Assembly (NCBI RefSeq): GCF_918731615.1
Contig: NZ_OU957226.1
Location: 2,481,501 to 2,545,500, forward strand
Direction: 5' to 3'
DNA length: 64,000 nt
Source of the DNA: Flavobacterium sp. CECT 9288
Lineage (GTDB): Bacteria > Bacteroidota > Bacteroidia > Flavobacteriales > Flavobacteriaceae
Position numbers and translations under genes: made by a program. This document shows, piece by piece, positions 55,331-63,224 of the stretch. The notes beneath the pieces are model-generated. The model was not told the DNA's origin. It ran no database searches and saw only the letters and a list, made by a program, of their open reading frames with translations. Each line of letters opens with the position of its first letter. Position 1 is the stretch's first letter.

Positions 55331-57385
55331 TTAAAACTCAAATCTATTGAATTCTATCGGGATTGACAAATTTATTTTTGTTCCTATATTTTGTTTAGAT
55401 TCTATTGAGAATTGTCCATTAAGCTCCATGGTGCGATATTCCATATTTTTTAAACCAATTCCTTTTTTTATTTGCTGTATTTCAAAACCCTTCCCATTAT
55501 CAGCAATTTGAACTCCTATACTTGTTTCATTTTTAGTAATTGCAATCGTTATTAAATTAGCGTCTGCATATTTATTAATGTTTTGTAATGCCTCTTGAAA
55601 AATTCTGTAAAGATTCATTTTTACATTTTTATCAATAACAGACCATACTATTCTTGGATCAACTTCTATGTTTATTTTAGCTGCTGAATTTAGATTTAAT
55701 TCTGTAAATAATGCTTTAATCATAGCTTCAAAATCATCAGAGCCTGAAAAAACAGTAGTATTTAAATCGTGTGTAAGGTTTCTAATTTCCTCTTCAATAT
55801 CTTTCATACCCGCAATATGATCTATATGCTTTTTTATGGATTCTGGAGATTGATCGTATTTAATTTCATATAAATTCATTCGTATTGCTGACAATTTTCC
55901 AATTATTCCATCATGGAGATCCCTGGAAATTCGTTGCTTTTCAATAAGCTTACCCTCTTCAATTTTTTGTTGATTTGAAAGTATCAAATTATATATCTGT
56001 GAATCATTAAGAGCTTGCTCCTGTTTACGGAACAATTTTTCAAGTTTAATGTTTTTGTTTTTGATAGATAACACAAATAGTAATACTAGTAATATAAATC
56101 CACTTAAAGCAGCATATAAATAAAACTGTTTAGAAATTTCATTTTTTTTATCCTCAACTACTTTTTTTTCTTGAGCTATTTGGTCAGTCTCAAACTCAAT
56201 TCGGGCATATTTATCTCGAGAGGTACGCTCTACATCTTGAAGACTATCAGTAAGCTGAATATATTTATTTGAAAAAAAGGATTCCTCTTGAGGATTAACA
56301 AGAGCTAATAATTTAAGAATTGTGAGCTCGTCTTCAAAAAGGTTATTTTTATGAGCTTGTAATTGCGCTTCTTTTAAATAGTAATTCGCTTTTGAATCGT
56401 TTTTTTGATTGAAGTAATATTCGCCTAAATAAATTTTAGAAGTTATTTGAATAGGTGTACTTCCAATGCTGTCGCCAATTCTTAAAGTTTCTTCAAATTG
56501 TTTAAATGATGATTTATCACCCAGTTTAAATTTAGAGTAAGCCAATTTATTGATAAGATAACAATAAATTGGAGGATCTATTTTTTTAAAATCAGCTAAA
56601 GCTAATCCCTGTTTTGCAAATTCAATAGCTTTACTATAATTTTGGGTTTTTACATAAATATTTGCAATTTGATTATAGGGTTGGCATTTATATGACAAAT
56701 ACATTGCTTCTGATTTTAGATATTCAGAGGCTTCAATAGCTTTATTGTTATAGTCTAATGATTTGTCATAATTCTTTAAACCCATGAGTGCAGTACCTAA
56801 AGTAAGATAACAATTATAAATCAATAAATTGTTTTCTTTAGCAATGCCAATTTTTAATGCCTCAATGGCTAGTTTTTCGGTTCCAATATAATCATTCCTA
56901 AATGATAAAATTTCTGCTTTTTGGATTTTAACGTTTCCTAGCAAATTGTCATTTTTTTCTTTTAAAATGACTTTTTCAGATTTTGTGTAATAATAATAGG
57001 CGGAATCATATTTTGTTTCATTATTGTACACACCTGCAATACTGTAGCTTGCATTTTGAATGCCTTCATTATCTTTTAATAAAATTGATTTGCGATACAA
57101 TTTTTGCAATAAGCAAAGACTAGTATGGCTTTCTCCAAGCTGTGAAAACGAATCTGCCAATTCAAAATAATAGTCGGAGGAAACTATTAAAGCTTTATTG
57201 TTTTCAATAATTTTAAAAGCTAATAATGCCTTTTCTAGTCTTTCCTTTTTAGTTTTAGTTTTGTCTCTGGAATTTGAAATTAAGGAATCTACATTACTAG
57301 TGGTCGGAGCGTAAAATTTTTCATCTTTACGTTGGCACCCCAAAAAAAATAGACTAAAAATCAATGCTATGTGAAATAGTTTCAA
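55331..57385 (-). CDS. TPR-containing NarL-type sensor histidine kinase
   Basis: A 684-residue protein. The N terminus MKLFHIALIFSLFFLGCQRK is a lipoprotein-like signal (lipobox ending in Cys17). About seven TPR-type helical repeats follow (45-370), outside the cytoplasm. Next come a membrane helix (about 428-448, LYAALSGFILLVLLFVLSI), a HisKA_3 dimerisation domain with ISRDLHDGIIGKLSAIR, and a HATPase with FQEALQNINKYADA and DNGKGFEI. The layout is common in Flavobacteriia, where extracytoplasmic TPRs bind peptide or protein signals. The partner regulator gene follows 5 bp later. A small lipoprotein is encoded just upstream. Confidence 0.88.
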   Translation of the reverse strand: MKLFHIALIFSLFFLGCQRKDEKFYAPTTSNVDSLISNSRDKTKTKKERLEKALLAFKIIENNKALIVSSDYYFELADSFSQLGESHTSLCLLQKLYRKSILLKDNEGIQNASYSIAGVYNNETKYDSAYYYYTKSEKVILKEKNDNLLGNVKIQKAEILSFRNDYIGTEKLAIEALKIGIAKENNLLIYNCYLTLGTALMGLKNYDKSLDYNNKAIEASEYLKSEAMYLSYKCQPYNQIANIYVKTQNYSKAIEFAKQGLALADFKKIDPPIYCYLINKLAYSKFKLGDKSSFKQFEETLRIGDSIGSTPIQITSKIYLGEYYFNQKNDSKANYYLKEAQLQAHKNNLFEDELTILKLLALVNPQEESFFSNKYIQLTDSLQDVERTSRDKYARIEFETDQIAQEKKVVEDKKNEISKQFYLYAALSGFILLVLLFVLSIKNKNIKLEKLFRKQEQALNDSQIYNLILSNQQKIEEGKLIEKQRISRDLHDGIIGKLSAIRMNLYEIKYDQSPESIKKHIDHIAGMKDIEEEIRNLTHDLNTTVFSGSDDFEAMIKALFTELNLNSAAKINIEVDPRIVWSVIDKNVKMNLYRIFQEALQNINKYADANLITIAITKNETSIGVQIADNGKGFEIQQIKKGIGLKNMEYRTMELNGQFSIESKQNIGTKINLSIPIEFNRFEF

Positions 57386-57494
57386 TACAGAAGAATTAAA
57401 TAATTGTAAAAGTACATTTTTTATACTTTTTTATACGAAAAAAGGAATATCAATTCAGATAATAACCTCTTAATAACGTTTTATTATAGCTATA

Positions 57495-57659
57495 TTATTT
57501 CTTTGGTGGTATTATACCACCACTTGTATTTTTTGGATCAACATCATCTTGAGCTTGTACTTGAACTTTAGGTTTTTCTGTTTCAATTTCGTCAGCAGTA
57601 CAAGAATTCAAACTAACAACTAGGGCGAAAATGGTGATACTATAAAATAAATGTTTCAT
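57495..57659 (-). CDS. Small secreted lipoprotein (54 aa)
   Basis: 54 residues, starting at the ATG at 57659. The frame is open further upstream to 57746, but that extension would bury the signal peptide. MKHLFYSITIFALVVSLNSC is a classic lipoprotein signal with lipobox SLNSC. The mature part is short, acidic in the middle (DEIETEKP, DDVDPK) and ends SGGIIPPKK. There is no known domain. It is directly upstream of the TPR-kinase gene, so it could be the kinase's ligand, an immunity factor or a checkpoint protein. These are possibilities, not evidence. Confidence 0.6.
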   Translation of the reverse strand: MKHLFYSITIFALVVSLNSCTADEIETEKPKVQVQAQDDVDPKNTSGGIIPPKK

Positions 57660-58793
57660 GGTCTTTTGGTTTATGTTTAATAAATGTTTTTTTTGGAATA
57701 ACAGCTTTTTCAAGGCTATTACGCTATGGAAATTGCTAATAAACAATTCCTTGTACTTGTAATATTACACTACAAAGCTATGTCGATTCTAAAGTATGGC
57801 TTTAGACTAAAAGTGTAAAAAATGTTAAAATTCGTACTTTTAAGGATGGTCGTCTTTGAAAGTAGTCTAACTGTCTATGTAAACTATATACTGTTAAGTA
57901 ATATATGTGACTTTGACATCAAAAAAGGGTTCACTTTGCCAATGAAATAAATAATAAAATATTTTAAAGTCATCTAATCCAGTACTTGTGACTCGATTTT
58001 TTTTTTACAAAATACTATAAAGGAGTGTAATTATGATAATAAAAATTAACACGTTTTAATTAATATCGATGAGAAAAATGATCTTAGAAAACTGCATCAA
58101 AAACAAATACAATTGGCGTTCGAGTTAACGCTCTATCTAAATAATTTAGGCATGTTTAAAGTTCTTTAATGATATTAAACAGGATTGAACTTTTCTATTT
58201 TTTTTCGTAAATGCTTTTAGAAGTACATACTTTTTTCAAAACTGATAAAAAACTCCAACTTAATATAGCTTTACTTTTTGTGCTTTTTTAAAAGGTTGCA
58301 TTTCGTAATTTAAGAAAATGTGTTGAACTTGAGAGATATTTCTAAAAAAGTTGGGATACCTTTTTATTTATAACTTTGAAAAAATAATCAAAATCGGGAG
58401 ATTTTGGGCAAAGGGAGAGTTTTTTAGAATATGTTTTTAAAAAAAAAGGTAGTTTTTTTTGGATGACGCAATTTTCTTTTTCTTAAACAGTAAAATCATG
58501 AAATGTTAAAATTTAGAATATACAAAATATCTAGCCACGAATTTTCGGTAATCAAGTTATTAAAATTAAAAATCTTAAATTCTACAAAGCCTAAAATTAT
58601 TGGGTAAACTTTACAATTAGTTTGAAGTAATTATAGTTAAAGATTTAGTGAATTAAATTACAACATACTTAAAAAAGATTGGAATTTTTTAAATTAAAAA
58701 CAATTTTGTATTAATTTAAAATTTTATGCAGAAAATGGGCCTTGTCATAACGGTTCAAAAGGTTATAAAATGGGTTGTAAGTAATAATCCCAT
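57660..58793. other. AT-rich intergenic region with no supported gene
   Basis: About 1.1 kb between the small lipoprotein gene and the DUF3667 gene. No coding frame, RNA gene or clear repeat. The plus-strand frame at 58726-58932 overlaps the DUF3667 gene's C-terminal region and lacks coding character. Confidence 0.45.
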
Positions 58794-59534
58794 TTACTTG
58801 AAATGCATTAAACCAACATTATTTATAAAATTATTTAAAAAAGACATAATAAAAAGAATAAGGAACGAAATAAGCGTACACTTAATAATGAGGGCATATT
58901 TTTTATATCCAAAAACCGAGAAGTATTGGTAAAAAAAACAATAAAAATAAATTAGAATCAACAAAACTATCAGGTAGTTTATAATCTTCAGAGTAATAAT
59001 ATTGTTGCTACATTCCATAAACACATTACCAAAAATAGTTATAATTATTACTCCGCTTGCTACATACAGATTGAGAATGAGGTGTTCTATATAGTTTTGC
59101 TTGCTTTTTTTAAAAAGCAAATAGCTGGCAAATGCATAAAATGGAATTCGGAATAATCTTATTATTTTGTCATGATCTCTTGCTATCTTTATATATCCAT
59201 TAATTTGATTTTTTTTTTCATAAAGTACTGTCTGATCCATTTTAAAATACTCTGTAATTAGATGTGAGATAGTAGCAAGAATGATTATTAGTGTAAATGC
59301 ATTGAAATAGTTCACCCTACTACCATGTAGGTATTCTCTTATTGAATGACCTGGCCTGGTAAATAATTTTTTCAAAGTAAAAAAGAAACCTTTGTCTAAA
59401 TGAAAAACACCATGCAAAAAATCATGTAAAAAGTGTTGAAAGGTAAAGCGATGAGTGGAGGTTTTTTGCCCACAATTTGGACAAAAGTTTTTATTTACAG
59501 TGCTATTACAATTTAAGCATTTCTTATTTTCCAT
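58794..59534 (-). CDS. DUF3667 zinc-ribbon membrane protein
   Basis: A 246-residue protein. The N-terminal zinc ribbon CLNCNSTVNKNFCPNCGQK (residues 5-23) is followed by the DUF3667 segment HDFLHGVFHLDKGFFFTLKK and TRPGHSIREYLHGSRV. Four or so membrane helices make up the rest. DUF3667 is widespread in Bacteroidota; its function is unknown. It follows the dehydratase gene by 8 bp, so it is co-transcribed with RiPP modification. It may anchor the machinery at the membrane or give self-protection. Confidence 0.82.
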   Translation of the reverse strand: MENKKCLNCNSTVNKNFCPNCGQKTSTHRFTFQHFLHDFLHGVFHLDKGFFFTLKKLFTRPGHSIREYLHGSRVNYFNAFTLIIILATISHLITEYFKMDQTVLYEKKNQINGYIKIARDHDKIIRLFRIPFYAFASYLLFKKSKQNYIEHLILNLYVASGVIIITIFGNVFMECSNNIITLKIINYLIVLLILIYFYCFFYQYFSVFGYKKYALIIKCTLISFLILFIMSFLNNFINNVGLMHFK

Positions 59535-59542
59535 TGTATAAA

Positions 59543-61432
59543 TTATGTAGATATTACATGCAAAGATAATGACTCTTCTATTAAATAAAGCTGCTCATTA
59601 TGATTTTCAATACTTGCAAATTTTATTTTATTTTTCAAACTATCAATAGCATTCATTTCAAACAAATCAACTTTTTCTCCATTTTCTAATGTTAAATCAT
59701 CCGATAAAGTATTAGTATAAAAAGCTGGAATATCTCCCAAAGTCATTTGTTCTCTTTCTGATTTGAAAAGTGCAATATTTAAATTTTCAGCAACAATGTA
59801 AGCTCTCGCTAATGCTTCTTGCTTAATACCATACAAAAGATTATTTTTCAAATATTCTGGTTTAGATAAAATCATCAATAGTTTCGCATAGACATCCGTA
59901 TTTCTTATTAAAAACCGTATTTTTTTATTTTCAAAATTATAAATTGGCGATTTATCAGACAATAGAAACGTTTTGTTTTCCAAAATAAAGTTGTACAATT
60001 TACTAAATCCTAATTTAAATTCGTCTTTATAATCTTCAATATAATGAGGTATTTTATTTAAATGTGGAATATGTTTTAAATCATTATTTTGAACAATTAA
60101 TTGAGGAACTTTCATCATCAAATCTGTATTAATATTTATAAGTTTTGGTGAAATAAATGTTTGTTTGTTTTTTTGTATTACTGAACCAAAACCACAAATT
60201 TCTCTATCCTTTGTTTTATCAGTGGGGATTAATAAGCTTTCAAGTACAGAATGCTCATAATTTTTGATATCATTTTTAATTCTGTATTTAGTCTTCGGCC
60301 CAATAACTGTTTCATGATCAATTAAGACAGGTGAATTGCCGGAAGCTATGACATTTTCAAAATGATAATCTCTTGTACTAAAAAAATAAGCTATCCCTGT
60401 CAATATTCCTGCCCTTTCATAATATATTTTGACATCATTACCATTATTACATTCTAAATCTGCTACATATTCTAACCATCCATAATCTCCTTTATCAATA
60501 ACCTCAAATTTTATTAATTTTTCCCCTAAGCTTTCATTTACCCAACCCAAAAAGTTATTATAAGCATTGGTTACATCTACACTTGTAGGTTTGTATACTA
60601 TCTTATACGAATTTTCAAATTCAATTATCACAGTTGATTCCCCGCTGTGTTGATCTCCTGCATTTAAAAATATTTGTGTAATTTTTCCTATACTAGTTTT
60701 GAAATAATATTCTATTTCATTTTTGTCTTCTTTCAGCCTTTTAAATAGTATTGTTATAAAATTAATATACTGATATGTTATAGTCGCTAGTTTTCTAGCA
60801 AGCATGGGATACTTAAGAAATAAAGTATGATATTTATTCATCAATATCCTTTGTGTGTATTCTTTATAGTAGAAATCATCTTCTGTTTTGTCCCTTTCAG
60901 AATCATCGCTCCTGTTTTCTTTCAAAAATTCTGAAAATTCTTCTAATAAAACCAAATGGGAAACTTTAAATAACTCCTTATACAAGGCCGAATTCAATTG
61001 ATTTATAACGGTTTTATTAAACGGTTTTAGAGTTAATGTCAATGAGTATTCAAAAAAATCTACAAAAGGGAAAAGTAAATGGTAAAACGGTATTTTTTTT
61101 GCTTTCTCATCATTTATTTCAACTCCGTTTCCTACCCTACTTAATATATTTTCTAAAGCAGTTATCCAAAAAGGGGACTCTATTTCTGCGTTATAATTAG
61201 TAATAGATGAAAACATTAAGGAAATATCTCTATTATTCAAATTACAAAGATTACAATAATTTTCAAAAGATTCTTCGGAGACATTTAAACCCGTACTTGA
61301 TTTTAATAACTTTACATGTAATCGCTCTTTTTTTGAATCAAAAGTGAAACTTTCCTTTTTATTTAACTCTAATATTTCGTGCGGAAGTAAAGACTTTATG
61401 TATAGTTTTTTTAAGAATTTTGAATTAGTCAT
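59543..61432 (-). CDS. Stand-alone LanM-type dehydratase domain (DUF4135), no cyclase
   Basis: A 629-residue protein matching only the dehydratase half of class II lanthipeptide synthetases (LanM, about 1,000 residues). The catalytic pattern known from CylM is intact: Asp260-x-His262 (AGDQHSG), Lys281 (IVYKPTS), Asp355-His357-Asn360 (RDYHFENVIAS), Asp372-Glu374 (VLIDHETV), and Arg506/Thr512 (RFLIRNTDVY) for phosphate elimination. The protein ends where the LanC-like cyclase would begin. It should phosphorylate and eliminate Ser/Thr in precursor cores to give dehydro-residues. Three NHLP precursors are encoded directly upstream. No LanC gene is present in the window. Confidence 0.9.
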   Translation of the reverse strand: MTNSKFLKKLYIKSLLPHEILELNKKESFTFDSKKERLHVKLLKSSTGLNVSEESFENYCNLCNLNNRDISLMFSSITNYNAEIESPFWITALENILSRVGNGVEINDEKAKKIPFYHLLFPFVDFFEYSLTLTLKPFNKTVINQLNSALYKELFKVSHLVLLEEFSEFLKENRSDDSERDKTEDDFYYKEYTQRILMNKYHTLFLKYPMLARKLATITYQYINFITILFKRLKEDKNEIEYYFKTSIGKITQIFLNAGDQHSGESTVIIEFENSYKIVYKPTSVDVTNAYNNFLGWVNESLGEKLIKFEVIDKGDYGWLEYVADLECNNGNDVKIYYERAGILTGIAYFFSTRDYHFENVIASGNSPVLIDHETVIGPKTKYRIKNDIKNYEHSVLESLLIPTDKTKDREICGFGSVIQKNKQTFISPKLININTDLMMKVPQLIVQNNDLKHIPHLNKIPHYIEDYKDEFKLGFSKLYNFILENKTFLLSDKSPIYNFENKKIRFLIRNTDVYAKLLMILSKPEYLKNNLLYGIKQEALARAYIVAENLNIALFKSEREQMTLGDIPAFYTNTLSDDLTLENGEKVDLFEMNAIDSLKNKIKFASIENHNEQLYLIEESLSLHVIST

Positions 61433-61458
61433 TATTTCTAAAGAATTTGAATTTAATT

Positions 61459-61491
61459 AAAAAAGGCATAGTAATCATAGTTACTATGCCT
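61459..61491 (-). terminator. Terminator between precursor genes and the dehydratase gene
   Basis: A perfect 11-bp stem, AGGCATAGTAA (61464-61474) with TTACTATGCCT (61481-61491), a 6-nt loop and a run of six T on the minus strand (61459-61464). It lies between the last precursor stop (61512) and the dehydratase start (61432). Partial read-through would keep precursor mRNA in excess of enzyme mRNA. Confidence 0.85.
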
Positions 61492-61511
61492 AAAAAATGA
61501 ATAACTTACAA

Positions 61512-61844
61512 TTAGTATATAGTTATTGGAATGTTAATTGTCCAATCGCAAAAATATGATCTTATTGAGGCTTCCTGCCCACCAGCTACAATCTCTAACT
61601 CTTCTTCTGTTAACTCAATATCAGCCATATCTGGCTTAGGAGGGATATTAATATTCAATACTGAAGCATCTGATTGGTCATTAACAACAATTTTAGTATT
61701 AGAATCTATCGTTGCTCCTAATTTTGATAATGTCTCGGCTGGGTTTGCAATTAATTCTTGTTTAAATGTTTCATCTGTCCAGCAAAGATTAATTATTTTG
61801 TTTTGATACTCGTTAAATTTTGCTTGTTTCTCTGAAATGTTCAT
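61512..61844 (-). CDS. NHLP-leader RiPP precursor peptide A
   Basis: A 110-residue precursor. The leader resembles the nitrile hydratase alpha-subunit-like leader family (NHLP): helical start, CWTDETFKQELIANPAETLSKL, then a beta segment and ELTEEELEIVAGG as the C39 cleavage site. The predicted core after GG is QEASIRSYFCDWTINIPITI followed by Tyr (21 residues), with two Ser, two Thr and one Cys. It is the precursor gene nearest the dehydratase, separated from it by a strong terminator. Family call is firm; core boundaries are inferred from the GG motif. Confidence 0.9.
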   Translation of the reverse strand: MNISEKQAKFNEYQNKIINLCWTDETFKQELIANPAETLSKLGATIDSNTKIVVNDQSDASVLNINIPPKPDMADIELTEEELEIVAGGQEASIRSYFCDWTINIPITIY

Positions 61845-61892
61845 AATGTTAATGTTTTAAAGGTTAATTTATTATTTATTTATAATTGTTAC

Positions 61893-62225
61893 TTATACCA
61901 ACATATCCCCACTACAAAAACAGGAGTCTATAATTGTTGTAATTGTAGGTATAGTCATTCCACCACCAGCTACCATTTCTAACTGCTCGTCTGTAAGCTC
62001 TATCTCCATGATAGATTCTTTAGTAGGTAAATGAAAATATATTTTAGAGTTATCTGTAGAATCTATCACTATAAATTCTTTTCCAGAAGGAATTTCAAAC
62101 TTCTCTCCTGTAAGCGACTCAATTGCTTTAACGGGATTAGCTAATAATTCTTTTTTGAATTCCGCATCTTCCCACGCAGTCATAACTGCCTTTTGTAATC
62201 CTTCTTGATTTTTTGTTAATTCCAT
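61893..62225 (-). CDS. NHLP-leader RiPP precursor peptide B
   Basis: A 110-residue precursor starting at MELTKNQEGLQ (ATG at 62225; the frame is open to 62252 but the shorter start aligns with its paralogues). The NHLP leader has AWEDAEFKKELLANPVKAI and ends ELTDEQLEMVAGG. The core, GMTIPTITTIIDSCFCSGDM and then Leu-Val, holds four Thr, two Ser and two Cys, so it is the only precursor here with enough Cys for two thioether rings. It lies between precursors A and C on the same strand. Confidence 0.9.
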   Translation of the reverse strand: MELTKNQEGLQKAVMTAWEDAEFKKELLANPVKAIESLTGEKFEIPSGKEFIVIDSTDNSKIYFHLPTKESIMEIELTDEQLEMVAGGGMTIPTITTIIDSCFCSGDMLV

Positions 62226-62316
62226 AATATTAAAATGTTTAGTGTTAATCAAATTTATTAAAGACCTATGTATCTCTATCGTATATGTTAATCTTCTCTA
62301 GAATATCTAGGAAAGT

Positions 62317-62652
62317 TTATACTTTTATATAATCCCTAAAAGCAGGGAATAAGCTGTTCAATAAATCAGCCCATACCGTTTGTCCACCTCCTGCAATAAT
62401 TTCTAATTGCTCTTCATTAAGTTCTATATCTTCTATACTAGGTTCAACTGGAATATTCATGTAAACCTTTGATTTATCCGTTTGATCATTTACCACTAGT
62501 GTTTTACCTTCTGGCAATATGATTTTTGCTCCTGTAAGATTCTCAATTGTTATTATTGGATCACTTATTAAGTTTTTTCTAAAATCAATATCTTCCCATG
62601 CTTTTGAGATTATTAATCGTAAAACTTCTTCTTTATTTTTATTTTGCCCCAT
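62317..62652 (-). CDS. NHLP-leader RiPP precursor peptide C (no Cys in core)
   Basis: A 111-residue precursor starting MGQNKNKEEV. The leader has AWEDIDFRKNLISDPIITI and LVVNDQTDKSKVYMNIP, shared with precursor A (NDQSD...LNINIP), and ends ELNEEQLEIIAGGG. The core, after GG, is GQTVWADLLNSLFPAFRDYI and then Lys-Val: one Thr, one Ser and no Cys. Lanthionine formation is therefore impossible, and dehydration would give dehydro-amino acids only. It is the first precursor gene, just downstream of the tandem promoter-like repeats. Confidence 0.9.
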   Translation of the reverse strand: MGQNKNKEEVLRLIISKAWEDIDFRKNLISDPIITIENLTGAKIILPEGKTLVVNDQTDKSKVYMNIPVEPSIEDIELNEEQLEIIAGGGQTVWADLLNSLFPAFRDYIKV

Positions 62653-62666
62653 GACTCAATTTCTTA

Positions 62667-63188
62667 ATTAATGTAAAATTAGCTGATCTGTTTGCGACAA
62701 AATTGCCAAATAAACCGACAAAAAAACATCCTGGTTGCAACCTGTTAAATCATAAATTACAAACCTGATTTTGTTTTTACTCTTAAAATCATTCTCGTTA
62801 TTAATGTAAAATTAGTGAGTCTATTTCTGATAAAATTGCCAAATAAACCGACAAAAAAACATCTTAATTGTACTCTTTACAACTATAAAATGTGAACTTC
62901 ATTTTGCTTTAACTTCATAATCCGTTCTATTTTATTAATGTAAAATTAGTGAGTTAAATTCTGATGAAATTGCCAAATAAGCTGATAAACCACAGCATAT
63001 CAAAATCAACAATTAAATCATTTTCAATAATTTAGACCCGACATTAAGCACAATAAATTCAAGAACAGTTTATCATTTAAAAAAGCTTAATCAAAAAGAT
63101 CATTTGTTACTGATCTTTTATTTGCTTTTTCATTAATGTAAATTTAAAGTATCTAATTCCTGTAAAACTGACAATTAGACTGACAAAA
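62667..63188. repeat. Four degenerate tandem promoter-like repeats upstream of the RiPP precursors
   Basis: A block starting ATTAATGTAAAATTAG and continuing through ATTGCCAAATAAACCGACAAAA recurs with starts at 62667, 62800, 62934 and (diverged) 63132, spacings 133, 134 and 198 bp. Each copy contains a pair of CGACAAAA/TGATAAAA-like octamers 20-21 bp apart (for example 62695-62702 and 62716-62723). Similarity also extends through the DNA between copies 1 and 2 and copies 2 and 3. The copy nearest precursor C ends just upstream of its start, so the unit is probably its promoter with an activator site, duplicated three times. Confidence 0.7.
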
Positions 63189-63224
63189 TTGAATTTGAAA
63201 ATTAGTTTTATTACTAGTGGTTAT

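Noticed and set aside
58726..58932. Plus-strand frame opposite the DUF3667 gene
   Set aside because: Most of it is antisense to the clear DUF3667 coding region, and it has no recognisable domain.
61531..61806. Plus-strand frame opposite precursor A
   Set aside because: It is the antisense of a firmly identified NHLP precursor; the composition is an artefact of that strand.
61512..62652. Nitrile hydratase alpha-subunit fragments
   Set aside because: The similarity is limited to the leader family. The metal-binding Cys motif of nitrile hydratase is absent and the GG site plus exporter context fit RiPP precursors.
62667..63188. CRISPR array
   Set aside because: Units are ~133-198 bp apart, degenerate, with similarity extending through the spacers, and no cas genes are present.
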